Source of the DNA: Victivallales bacterium
Lineage (GTDB): Bacteria; Verrucomicrobiota; Lentisphaeria; Oligosphaerales; Lenti-02
Assembly: GCA_018648945.1 (NCBI GenBank)
Contig: JABGQJ010000008.1
Coordinates: 1 to 30,660 of the forward strand
DNA length: 30,660 bases
Direction of reading: 5' to 3'
Shown piece by piece: positions 15,776-23,459 of the stretch. A model generated the notes under the pieces. The model did not search any database, was not told the DNA's origin, and saw nothing but the letters and a program-made list of their open reading frames with translations. How positions within the stretch are numbered: the first letter of the stretch is position 1; each line of letters opens with the position of its first letter. The position numbers were made by a program, and so were the translations under genes.

Positions 15776-16930
15776 CTAGACGGCCTGGGGGCCATCGGGT
15801 TGGTGGGTGGCATTGGTCGGGGTCATCCCGCAGGAATCGGGCCGGGGGAACCCGTCGCGGCGGATTTGCTCGCCCACTTCGCGCAACGTGGCGGCATCCA
15901 CCGGGTCGATGCCCCCGGCGGGAAGCGGCCCGGTGTTGAGCAGAAGATTGCAGCGACTGGCTTCGGCGTCGGCGAGCATGGCCATCACTTCGTCTGCCGT
16001 ACGGTGCTCGATGCCGGGTTGGTTGGAGTAGCCCCAGTGGCGATTGGTGAGGGTGGTGCAGATCTCGTTGCGGGGATTGTCGCGGTTGCCATTCCAGGCG
16101 CGGTTGGCGCAGTCGATGACGTGCTCGGGCGCATTCCGGGCGCGAAGCCGCTGTTCCAAGGCGCCGGAGACATGCTCGGGAGAGGCAAAATCCTCATCGC
16201 CATTGGCCCCGTTCTTGTAGGCGATCAGGCATTGCGGTTGCAGGGAGCGGATCAGCGCGTAGGTTTCCGCGATGGGGAAGAGGTCGGGTCGGTAGTAGTA
16301 GCCCATGATAGGATCGAACCAGATCCCGGCGATGGAACCGTAGTTGGTAAGCAGCTCTCGCAGCTGGTTGTGCACGAAGTCGAAGTACTTCGCCAGGTCG
16401 GCTTCGGACCTGTAGAGGTAGGCGGGGTCGGGCGTCTCGTAGTGCGGCCGGGCAAAGAAGAAGGTGCTGTCGTCGGCCGACATGAAGTAGGGGTGCCGCC
16501 AGTCCGCCCCATAGGAGTAGTACAGGAAGAGCCCCAGGCCCCGCTTCTCGCAGGCGGCGGCAAGTTCGGCGACCAGGTCGCGCTTGGCAGGGGAATTGAC
16601 GCTGTTGAAGTCCGTCTCCGCCGTCTCGAACAGGCAGAAGCTATCATGGTGTCGGGTGGTGACGTTGATATAGGACATGCCCGCCGCCACCGCCAGGTCG
16701 GCGATGGCCTCGGCATCGAAGTCGACAGCGGTGAAGCGGTCCTTCAGTTTCTCGTATTCAGCGACGGGGATCTCCTCGCGGAACTGCACCCACTCGCCGT
16801 GCCCCAGGAGGCTGTAGACCCCGTAGTGCATGAAGAGCCCGTATTTGGCTTCCCTGAACCAAGTCAGGGCCGCGCCACGGGGATCGTGCTTGTACTGCTC
16901 GGCATGGGCGTTCAGATAGGAGCGAACCAT
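15776..16930 (-). CDS. GH29-family alpha-L-fucosidase
   Basis: The start at 16930 (MVRSYLNAHAEQYK) has AGGA about ten bases upstream and lies 20 bases after the phosphoglucomutase stop. The 384-residue protein contains the GH29 landmarks WFREAKYGLFMHYGVYS (24-40, His35), VTTRHHDSFCLF (90-101, His94-His95) and the nucleophile region GIWFDPIMG with Asp206. CNLLLNTGPLPAGGID, near the C-terminus, is the conserved end of the catalytic domain. WFDG is the more usual nucleophile context; here Gly is Pro. GH29 enzymes release alpha-linked L-fucose with retention. The protein is shorter than average, lacks the C-terminal sandwich or binding module, and has no signal peptide, suggesting action on imported oligosaccharides. 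The assignment is firm but linkage specificity is not known. Confidence 0.93.
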   Translation of the reverse strand: MVRSYLNAHAEQYKHDPRGAALTWFREAKYGLFMHYGVYSLLGHGEWVQFREEIPVAEYEKLKDRFTAVDFDAEAIADLAVAAGMSYINVTTRHHDSFCLFETAETDFNSVNSPAKRDLVAELAAACEKRGLGLFLYYSYGADWRHPYFMSADDSTFFFARPHYETPDPAYLYRSEADLAKYFDFVHNQLRELLTNYGSIAGIWFDPIMGYYYRPDLFPIAETYALIRSLQPQCLIAYKNGANGDEDFASPEHVSGALEQRLRARNAPEHVIDCANRAWNGNRDNPRNEICTTLTNRHWGYSNQPGIEHRTADEVMAMLADAEASRCNLLLNTGPLPAGGIDPVDAATLREVGEQIRRDGFPRPDSCGMTPTNATHQPDGPQAV

Positions 16931-16950
16931 GGGATGCGTTTCCTGGTGGG

Positions 16951-18615
16951 TCAGAGACTCGCGGCGGCAAAGACGGCGTTCACCACTTCCTGGGCGGCGG
17001 TCAGCAACTGGTCCAGATGCTCCTCGCCAAGGAAGCTCTCGCCATAGAGCTTGTAGATCGCTTCCGTGCCAGAGGGCCGCACGGCGAACCAACCGTCGTC
17101 AGTGGTCACTTTCAACCCCCCGATGGCGGCCCCGTTGCCAGGCGCACGGACGAGTTTGGCGGTGATGGCGGCGCCCGCCACTTCGAGGGCGGTGATCTGC
17201 TCGGCTTCGAGGCCCTTCAGAGCCGCGTTGCGCTCCGGGGTGGAGGGCACGTCGACGCGGCGATAGGCATAGGTGCGATCGCCGATGATCTCCTGGTAGA
17301 TATCCGCCGGGTCACGCCCGGTGACCGCCAGGATCTCGGCGGCGAGCAACGCGAGGATGAACCCGTCCTTGTCGGTGGTCCAGACGGTGCCATCGCGGCG
17401 CAGGAAGGAGGCCCCGGCGCTTTCCTCGCCGCCAAAGGCCAGGGTGCCGGGACAGAGACCAATGCCCTTCGCCTTGTCCTCGACGAACCACTTGAAGCCC
17501 ACGGGGACTTCGAAGGTCTCGTAGCCCAGCTTCTCGACCACCTGGTCGATTAGGCTGGTAGTCACCACCGTTTTGCCGATGCGGACATCGTCGCGCCAGC
17601 CGGGGCGGTGCTGGAGCAGGTACCAGACCGCCACGCTCAAGAAGTGGTTCGGGTTCATCAGGCCGCCCTTGGGCGTGACGATTCCGTGCCGGTCGAAGTC
17701 GGGATCATTGCCGAAGGCGAGGTCGTAGCTGTCCTTCAGATCAACCAGTCCGGCCATGGCGAACTTCGAGGAGCAATCCATGCGGATTTTGCCATCGTGG
17801 TCCACGCACATGAAACGGAAGCTGGGATCGTGGTCGCAGTTGCGCCGCGCGATGTCCAGCCCGTAATGTCCCGCGATGTGCGCCCAGTAGTCGAGCCCCG
17901 AGCCGCCCAAGGCATCGGCACAGAGCTTGAGCTTCGCTTCCCGGATAGCAGCCATATCGATGACGTTGCCCAAATCCGCCACGTAGGGCGTAATGTAATC
18001 GTGGCGCACGGTGGTTTTGGCGGCCAGGGCTTCGACATAGGGAATCGTCCGCACTCCCGCATTGCTGGCGACCAGGTAGGCGTTCGCCGATGCCGCGATC
18101 CGGGCGGTGATGCCCGTGTCGGCGGGGCCACCGGAGACGGGATTGTACTTGAATCCCCCATCCGTGGGCGGGTTATGGCTGGGGGTGATGACCACGCCAT
18201 CCGCCAGTTGCGCGGGCTGTGGGCCGTTGTGGGTGAGAATCGCATGGGAGATGACCGGTGTGGGAGTGAAGCCCAAATCGATATCGATGCGCGTCTCGAC
18301 GCCATTGGCGGCCAGCACGCCCAACGCCGTCCGGAACGCGGCTTCGGACAGGGCGTGGGTGTCCTTGCCCAGGAACAGGGGGCCGGTTGCCGCGAAGGTC
18401 TGGCGCAGATCGCAGATGGCCTGCGTGATTGCCAGAATGTGGGCCCCGTTGAAGGTCCCCGCTGACGACTTCCCGCGATGCCCGGACGTGCCGAACGCGA
18501 CGTCGCCTCCGGGCCCGGAAGCCGGAGGGCAGGTGAAGTAGTCGGCGAGCAAGGCAGGAAGGTTGGGGAGGAGATTGGCCGGAGGCAACTGGCCGGCAGT
18601 GTAGGTATCGCTCAT
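16951..18615 (-). CDS. pgm: Phosphoglucomutase, alpha-D-glucose-specific type
   Basis: The start at 18615 gives 554 residues, matching E. coli Pgm (546). The four phosphohexomutase motifs are present: GTSGHRGKS (42-50), the phosphoserine loop TPSHNPP with Ser146, the magnesium loop GNDPDFDRH (Asp304, Asp306, Asp308), the sugar-specificity loop FGGEESAG, and the phosphate-binding loop VRPSGTE. The enzyme interconverts glucose 1-phosphate and glucose 6-phosphate in the cytoplasm, linking glycogen, nucleotide-sugar synthesis and glycolysis. The fucosidase follows after 20 bases, so the two are probably cotranscribed. Upstream the small membrane protein gene lies 138 bases away. Function is secure; the link with fucosidase is contextual. 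Confidence 0.96.
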   Translation of the reverse strand: MSDTYTAGQLPPANLLPNLPALLADYFTCPPASGPGGDVAFGTSGHRGKSSAGTFNGAHILAITQAICDLRQTFAATGPLFLGKDTHALSEAAFRTALGVLAANGVETRIDIDLGFTPTPVISHAILTHNGPQPAQLADGVVITPSHNPPTDGGFKYNPVSGGPADTGITARIAASANAYLVASNAGVRTIPYVEALAAKTTVRHDYITPYVADLGNVIDMAAIREAKLKLCADALGGSGLDYWAHIAGHYGLDIARRNCDHDPSFRFMCVDHDGKIRMDCSSKFAMAGLVDLKDSYDLAFGNDPDFDRHGIVTPKGGLMNPNHFLSVAVWYLLQHRPGWRDDVRIGKTVVTTSLIDQVVEKLGYETFEVPVGFKWFVEDKAKGIGLCPGTLAFGGEESAGASFLRRDGTVWTTDKDGFILALLAAEILAVTGRDPADIYQEIIGDRTYAYRRVDVPSTPERNAALKGLEAEQITALEVAGAAITAKLVRAPGNGAAIGGLKVTTDDGWFAVRPSGTEAIYKLYGESFLGEEHLDQLLTAAQEVVNAVFAAASL

Positions 18616-18753
18616 TCGCTTCTGGTCCCCAGGTTGGCTGGCATCTCCGGCACGCATCTGCCCCCGGCATTCACCCACCGATAGGGGTGCAATATACCAG
18701 GCCGAACCCCGCGCGCTATGACCTGCGGGCCGGCCAGCGGCAATGCGCGGGTC

Positions 18754-19176
18754 TCAGTCCGTCTTCTCCACCTCGGCGTCAACTGGCGTGATCCTGAATT
18801 CCCCAACGGTCCGCCCGTTCTCCGCATGGTACATGTACTTCAGAGAGACGCCGGCCTTGAGGAGCAACTGCATGTCCTCGCTGGCGCGGACCCGGCTCGT
18901 CACCATTTCCTTCGTTTCCTCAAGCCACTGGGCATCCAGTTCCTCCTTCGGGACCTCCAGAGCGGTGCAATGGTACACAAGGGTCCGGCCCTCGCTCACG
19001 GATGTCTTGTCCACCCGTATGAGCTTGTCTTCCACCATGGGGCACTTCTTGTTGAGCATCACGACCACCTTCTCAAGCCGTGCTTCCACGCTGGGAGTCA
19101 TGAAGGTCCCAAGCAACCGGAACGCCATGGCGAAGGCCACCACAAAGAACACGATACCGACGATCTTCTTCTGCAT
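18754..19176 (-). CDS. Small single-pass membrane or anchored protein of unknown function
   Basis: An upstream in-frame ATG exists, but the start at 19176 has AAGGAG eight bases before it and opens MQKKIVGIVFFVVAFAMAFRLLG, a membrane anchor or uncleaved signal sequence. The 140-residue product then has a Lys/Glu/Asp-rich soluble part with two Cys (NKKCPMVED and VYHCTAL) that could pair outside the cytoplasm. The ending is EFRITPVDAEVEKTD. I do not recognise the family. Coding character is good and the start is well supported. It lies between pgm and the amidohydrolase, all on the minus strand. The 68-base gap to the amidohydrolase allows cotranscription with the peptidase-amidohydrolase unit. 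Confidence 0.8.
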   Translation of the reverse strand: MQKKIVGIVFFVVAFAMAFRLLGTFMTPSVEARLEKVVVMLNKKCPMVEDKLIRVDKTSVSEGRTLVYHCTALEVPKEELDAQWLEETKEMVTSRVRASEDMQLLLKAGVSLKYMYHAENGRTVGEFRITPVDAEVEKTD

Positions 19177-19244
19177 TCGCACGTCTCCTTCGCTATTCTG
19201 ACTCGCCATCTGCGGCAGGGAGGAGAACAGGTCGAGGCAACGGG

Positions 19245-20285
19245 TCAGTTCTTCTCCGCCAGTCCTGCCCGAATCCCGGCCAGCAGCCCGTAGGCGTTGT
19301 CCGCGAAGATACCTTCAACTTGCTTGCGGGACAGATTGGCGCGCTCCGCAGCCAGGCGGATACCACGCAGCATTTCGTAGTAGAAGAAGGTGAATTCCAC
19401 TGCCTGTTCGGCGTCGTGGATGGTGGTGCCGATGGCGTAGTTCTCGCCCATCAGGTAGGCATACTGGTTGTTGATCTCCACCGATTTGCCACGCAACCAG
19501 GCGATCGGGGCATCGCTGCCAAAGAGAATCCGCTCGGTCGGGAAGTTGCGGAAGGCGTGTTCCAGTACGCCTGGGTGGTTGACCATGGCCAAGTCCAGAT
19601 AAGCATTGGGCAGGGGGGCGAGACCGTCGAGGTAGCCCACCACATTGCTCAGGTAGTAGGCGCGACCGATGTGGGCGATGATGATCTTGGCATTGGGGTA
19701 GGTCCGGCAGAGATTGACCAATTCGCGCTGGTTGTCTGGATCTGCCAAGCGTGCCGCGTGGGGAATATGCAGGGTGATAGCCAGCCCAAGCCGGTCGGCC
19801 ACGGCCATCTGCTCGGCGGGGAGCATGTCGGGGATGGAGACGTCCTCGGCGTCGCGCCAGGTCACGAAGTTGCGGTAGGGCTTGTAGCCGACCAGGCCAT
19901 ACTCGCGGATCCGCCGTTCCACCTCCGCGATGGGGTCTTCAGGCGAGACCATGGTCATGCCGAAGATGCGTTTGTTGTCCGCCGTCGCGCCGGAGTAGCG
20001 CGCAGCTTCGTCTCGGTCGGTCTCAGCGTGAGGCGTGCCGAAGCAGAGCATGCCGAAGTCGATCCCAGGCAGCAGCAAACTGGCCACTTCGAGGCATTGC
20101 GCCACCGTGTGCTGGCCACCGAACTTGTGGTAGCAGTTGCGCGGCGGGAACGCGAAGCCCGGGGGGAAACTGGCCAGCTCGAAGGCGTGCACATGGGCAT
20201 CAAAGATGCGCGTGGGCAACCAGGGGACGAGTTCGTCGTTCCAGCAGGCCCGGTCGCGGTCGGTCAGAGTCACAGGGCAGGTCAT
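19245..20285 (-). CDS. Amidohydrolase family protein (Amidohydro_2, TIM-barrel metal hydrolase)
   Basis: The 346-residue protein shows the metal-dependent amidohydrolase set: FDAHVHAF with Asp29-x-His31-x-His33, Lys135 in VGYKPYR, His173 in TLHIPH, His205 in IIAHIGRA and Asp258 in FGSDAP. This matches the Amidohydro_2 group, which includes decarboxylases and lactonases acting on aromatic acids or uronate-like lactones. The substrate is not determined. No signal peptide is present. The start has GGAGAG seven bases upstream, inside the end of the M20 peptidase gene, whose stop is only two bases away, so the two are cotranscribed and probably coupled. Together they suggest hydrolysis of an amide or lactone-containing compound. 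The family call is firm and the reaction is unknown. Confidence 0.9.
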   Translation of the reverse strand: MTCPVTLTDRDRACWNDELVPWLPTRIFDAHVHAFELASFPPGFAFPPRNCYHKFGGQHTVAQCLEVASLLLPGIDFGMLCFGTPHAETDRDEAARYSGATADNKRIFGMTMVSPEDPIAEVERRIREYGLVGYKPYRNFVTWRDAEDVSIPDMLPAEQMAVADRLGLAITLHIPHAARLADPDNQRELVNLCRTYPNAKIIIAHIGRAYYLSNVVGYLDGLAPLPNAYLDLAMVNHPGVLEHAFRNFPTERILFGSDAPIAWLRGKSVEINNQYAYLMGENYAIGTTIHDAEQAVEFTFFYYEMLRGIRLAAERANLSRKQVEGIFADNAYGLLAGIRAGLAEKN

Positions 20286-20287
20286 GG

Positions 20288-21358
20288 CTAGCTCTCCATC
20301 CCCAACTGGCGGATGCTCTCCACCAGCAATTCTTCGTACTGGCGCAGGGCCTGGATGTCCACCGCCTCGTCATTGCCATGGATATCCCTGCCCGGCGCGC
20401 CGATGATCGCGACGGGGGCTGTCGATTGCGCGAAGTGGCGCGCGTCGGTCGCGCCGTTCATGCGGACGAACGCAATGTCGGCCTTCAGGGACTCGCGCAT
20501 GCAGGCGGCCAGGGCCGCGAACTCCGGCGTATCCTCGGCGAAGACCACCGGATCGCACTGCATGACCACCCCGAGCTCCAGCCCGGACAGCTCGCGGATG
20601 CGGTTCTCGATGGTTTCGCGCTCCGCCGGATCCACATAGCGGATGTTGATTGTCATCTTGGCTTCGTCGGGGATGCGGTTGTGGGCGGTGCCCCCCTCGA
20701 TGCAGGCAGCGGCCATGGTGTTGTGCCACTCGTCGCCGGGCACGACCGCGGGAAACAGTTCGCGGATGCTCAGGTAGCCATCGATCAGCCGGTCGATGGC
20801 GTTCACCCCCTTCCACGGTGTCGAGGAGTGCGCGGCCTTCCCGGTCGCCTGTAGAGTGAAGCTGAGAATCCCCTTCTGGGCCACGGCAATGGCGCCGGAC
20901 GCACCGTCCACGACCAGGATCAGGCACCGGGCGCCATAGCCACGCTGAACCATCGCGAGGGTCGTTGCGCCGCCGATCTCCTCATCGGCGGAGAAGACGG
21001 CCCCGACGCTGGCCTTGCCCAGGCTCCGGACGACCGCCTGCGCGCAGATCACAGCGTGTCCCAGGCAGTCGCCGCTGCCTCGGCCATGCAGCCAGCCGTC
21101 TGCTTCGCGGGGAACGAACTGCCCATCGTCGGCCGGCACCACATCCACATGGGCATTGAGCAGCACCGCCGGGGTCTTCGTCGCCTCCGTGGCCGCATAG
21201 AGCACCTGCCGTCCGTCCACCTCCTCGATACAGCAATGTGCCCCCGCTTCCGACAGGTAGGCATGCAGGGCCTGGGTCGCTCGGTTCACCGCCTCGACGT
21301 CGGCGGAGACCGGGCGAAGTGGAATCAGTTCCTTCAGGAGAGCGATGGAGTCCTTCAT
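20288..21358 (-). CDS. M20-family metallopeptidase / deacylase (ArgE/DapE/ACY1-like)
   Basis: The start at 21358 (MKDSIALLKELIPLRPVS) gives 356 residues, normal for the family; GAGGA lies upstream. Di-zinc site residues are visible: His70 and Asp72 (LLNAHVDVVP), Asp97 (HGRGSGDCLG) and the catalytic Glu126-Glu127 (FSADEEIGG). A dimerisation-domain segment, KGILSFTLQATGKAAHSSTPW, includes the expected His, and the final metal-ligand His lies in GRDIHGNDEAV. M20 enzymes remove N-acyl groups from amino acids or hydrolyse dipeptides in the cytoplasm. Glycan context might favour an amidated sugar or amino-acid adduct, but this is speculative. The gene is directly followed by the amidohydrolase. The divergent neighbour is the hipBA module. 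Confidence 0.9.
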   Translation of the reverse strand: MKDSIALLKELIPLRPVSADVEAVNRATQALHAYLSEAGAHCCIEEVDGRQVLYAATEATKTPAVLLNAHVDVVPADDGQFVPREADGWLHGRGSGDCLGHAVICAQAVVRSLGKASVGAVFSADEEIGGATTLAMVQRGYGARCLILVVDGASGAIAVAQKGILSFTLQATGKAAHSSTPWKGVNAIDRLIDGYLSIRELFPAVVPGDEWHNTMAAACIEGGTAHNRIPDEAKMTINIRYVDPAERETIENRIRELSGLELGVVMQCDPVVFAEDTPEFAALAACMRESLKADIAFVRMNGATDARHFAQSTAPVAIIGAPGRDIHGNDEAVDIQALRQYEELLVESIRQLGMES

Positions 21359-21540
21359 CGGCGACAATCCTCGGGGTGGATGGGGGCGCATCTTCGGGCC
21401 AGGGAACTCTAGCTTCTGGCGCGCCCATGTCGAGTCACGCCAGCACGGCGACCTCGCAGCACGGGAGGTGCGGATTCGATATCGTACCTAAAGAGCCATA
21501 GATTACGAATTATATGGTGTTGGCCATCTGAACTCGCCAG

Positions 21541-21632
21541 ATACGACGAGATACGAGAAACTCCCCACGTCATGGCGTGGAACTCGCCACACTGTGCGAG
21601 TAAAACTTGAATAGGGTGATATCTCGTCGTAT
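21541..21632. promoter_or_regulatory. 13-bp inverted repeat flanking the hipBA promoter (candidate HipB operators)
   Basis: ATACGACGAGATA at 21541-21553 is an exact inverted match to TATCTCGTCGTAT at 21620-21632, with 66 bases between. The right arm sits inside the predicted promoter spacer and -10. Between the arms lies a near-perfect 16-bp palindrome, CCACGTCATGGCGTGG (21565-21580, one T:G pair). AACTCGCCA also recurs as a direct repeat at 21531-21539 and 21581-21589. Confidence 0.75.
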
Positions 21633-21635
21633 TTT
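21607..21635 (+). promoter_or_regulatory. Predicted sigma-70-type promoter of hipBA
   Basis: TTGAAT (21607-21612) and TATTTT (21630-21635) are separated by 17 bases. The -10 overlaps the right operator arm. The start codon of hipB is 49 bases downstream of the -10. The local sequence is AT-richer than its surroundings. The rest of the 326-base gap 21359-21684 shows no gene. Confidence 0.6.
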
Positions 21636-21684
21636 ACGAATAGTTACTCGCTCTCCGCAAATCACGGTACGGGAGATCTTGGCC

Positions 21685-22032
21685 ATGAAAATCGAGGCCT
21701 ACACGGCTCCCCCCGCTGTTTTGGCGGAACTGGGGCGGCGACTGGCTCGCCGTCGGTTGGATGCGGGGCTCACCCAGGCAGACGCCGCGGAACGGGCCGG
21801 GATCGGCAAGCGGACGCTCGAGCGGATCGAAGGGGGGCATGATACGCAGGTGGGCACGCTGCTGCGTCTGCTTGCCGCCCTGGACCTCATGGACGGGGTT
21901 GAGCGCCTCGTCCCTGAGATCGGGCTGCGGCCCATGGAACTCTTGAAGCTGAAGGGGAAGCAACGCCAGCGCGCCTCCTCTCGCCAGGTGGCCGAACCGC
22001 ATGAGGAGTGGCATTGGGGAGACGAGGGATGA
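21685..22032 (+). CDS. hipB: HipB-like antitoxin, XRE-family DNA-binding protein
   Basis: The ATG at 21685 has GGGAG nine bases upstream; the longer frame upstream covers the operator-promoter region and is rejected. The 115-residue protein has a Cro/C1-type helix-turn-helix at about 14-70: LGRRLARRRLDAGLTQADAA followed by AGIGKRTLERIEGG, and a leucine-rich dimer helix LLRLLAALDL. The C-terminal tail (KGKQRQRASS... to EEWHWGDEG) is basic, then acidic and Trp-rich, and may contact HipA. In known systems HipB neutralises the HipA kinase and represses the operon with it by binding palindromic operators. Its stop overlaps the hipA start (ATGA), giving coupled translation with antitoxin first. The pairing makes the call strong. 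Confidence 0.9.
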   Translation: MKIEAYTAPPAVLAELGRRLARRRLDAGLTQADAAERAGIGKRTLERIEGGHDTQVGTLLRLLAALDLMDGVERLVPEIGLRPMELLKLKGKQRQRASSRQVAEPHEEWHWGDEG

Positions 22033-23342
22033 GCACCATCGCCGAGGTGAAGCTGTGGGGACGCACGGTTGGGGCGGTGGCCCTGGTGGACGGAGAGGAA
22101 ATCGCCTCCTTCGAGTACGACCGGGCGTTCTCGGGCAGCGGGATCGAGGTGGCCCCGCTGGCCATGCCTCTCTCTGAACGAGTCTACTCCTTCCCCGCTC
22201 TCGCGGTGCCGACGTTCCATGGTCTGCCGGGGCTCCTGGCGGATTCCCTGCCCGACCGTTTCGGGAATGCCCTGATCGATGCCTGGTTGGCCACGCAGGG
22301 GCGTCCGGCCGATTCGTTCAACGCCGTCGAGAGGCTGTGCTACACGGGTACGCGAGGAATGGGAGCGCTCGAGTTTTCCCCGGTCAGCGGCCCCCAACCC
22401 CGGCAGTCGTCCCGCCTACAGATCGACCGCTTGGTCCAATTGGCGTCCGATGTGCTCCGCGAGAGGGACGGCCTGCGGGGGACGTTCGCGGACGCTGCGC
22501 GGGCGGATGCCTTGCGAGACATTCTGCGGGTGGGCACATCCGCCGGCGGGGCCCGTGCCAAAGCCGTGATCGCGTGGCACCCCGGAACCAACGAAGTGCG
22601 TTCGGGGCAGGTCAAGGCCGACGAAGGCTTCGGCTACTGGCTGCTCAAATTCGACGGCGTCGGCAACAACCGGGACAAGGAGCTTGCCGATTCCCAGGGA
22701 TTCGGTGCGATCGAGTATGCCTACTACCGCATGGCCGCCGACTGCGGCATCCAAATGAGTGAATGCCGGCTCTTCGAGGAAGGGGGGCGCCGCCATTTCA
22801 TGACCCGGCGGTTCGATCGCTTGCCCGACGGCGGCAAGCTGCATATGCAGTCCCTTGGGGCGATGGGCCATCTGGATTTCAACCAGGCGGGCGCCCACAG
22901 CTACGAGCAGGCGCTGCTTGTGCTCCGACGGCTCCATCGACCACCCAAGGAAGTGGAGCAGCTGTTCCGACGCATGGTGTTCAACATCGTGGCCCGCAAC
23001 CAGGACGACCACGTGAAGAACATCGCCTTCCTCATGGATCGCGCCGGCAGGTGGTCGCTGGCCCCGGCCTTCGATATGACCTATAGCTACCAGCCGACAG
23101 GGAAGTGGACGTCCCGGCATCAGATGACCCTGAACGGCAAGCGCGACGACTTCTCTCTGGCCGACCTGACCGCTTGCGGGGAGGCGGTGTCCATGAAGCG
23201 TGGGCAGGGCAAGAGGATTCTCGCGGATGTGCAATCCGTAGTCAGCCATTGGCGCGACTACGCCGATGAGGCCCGAGTCTTCCCCACGCAGCGGGATCAG
23301 ATACAACGTGCCCTGCGCCTGGCCCCGTGGACGGGGCAGTGA
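22029..23342 (+). CDS. hipA: HipA-type serine/threonine kinase toxin
   Basis: The 437 residues equal E. coli HipA in length (440). The N-terminal Couple_hipA domain spans about 1-115 (VKLWGRTVGAVAL at 7-19, GLPGLLADSLPDRFGN at 65-80). The kinase has the Gly-rich loop VGTSAGGARAKAVIAW (168-183) with Ser171 as candidate autophosphorylation site, YWLLKFDG (203-210), a catalytic loop ARNQDDHVKN where Asp326 and Asn331 align with Asp309 and Asn314 of E. coli, and the metal Asp349 in AFDMTYS. HipA phosphorylates glutamyl-tRNA synthetase in E. coli, causing growth arrest and persistence; other HipA kinases use other tRNA synthetases. All key residues are present, so it is probably active. The ATG overlaps the hipB stop. 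Confidence 0.95.
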   Translation: MSTIAEVKLWGRTVGAVALVDGEEIASFEYDRAFSGSGIEVAPLAMPLSERVYSFPALAVPTFHGLPGLLADSLPDRFGNALIDAWLATQGRPADSFNAVERLCYTGTRGMGALEFSPVSGPQPRQSSRLQIDRLVQLASDVLRERDGLRGTFADAARADALRDILRVGTSAGGARAKAVIAWHPGTNEVRSGQVKADEGFGYWLLKFDGVGNNRDKELADSQGFGAIEYAYYRMAADCGIQMSECRLFEEGGRRHFMTRRFDRLPDGGKLHMQSLGAMGHLDFNQAGAHSYEQALLVLRRLHRPPKEVEQLFRRMVFNIVARNQDDHVKNIAFLMDRAGRWSLAPAFDMTYSYQPTGKWTSRHQMTLNGKRDDFSLADLTACGEAVSMKRGQGKRILADVQSVVSHWRDYADEARVFPTQRDQIQRALRLAPWTGQ

Positions 23343-23369
23343 ACAGAATGAGGGCGAGGCAGCTGGCAC

Positions 23370-23396
23370 GTCCACTCGGTCCACTTCGTCCACTGT
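23370..23396. repeat. Three tandem 9-bp GTCCACNNN units
   Basis: GTCCACTCG, GTCCACTTC and GTCCACTGT follow one another between hipA and the GH2 gene. The core hexamer is invariant and the last three bases vary. No gene is present in 23343-23459. Confidence 0.85.
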
Positions 23397-23459
23397 CTTG
23401 ACTGCAAGGGATTTACTGACAGGGTAATGGGTAGCACCAGCCAAACAAGGACACGGACC

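Noticed and set aside
15800..17047. 415-residue plus-strand frame opposite the fucosidase
   Set aside because: Val/Gly-rich antisense shadow of a clear GH29 gene.
21607..21684. hipB start at 21607
   Set aside because: It would encode the promoter and operator arm; the ATG at 21685 has a proper binding site and gives a normal HipB length.
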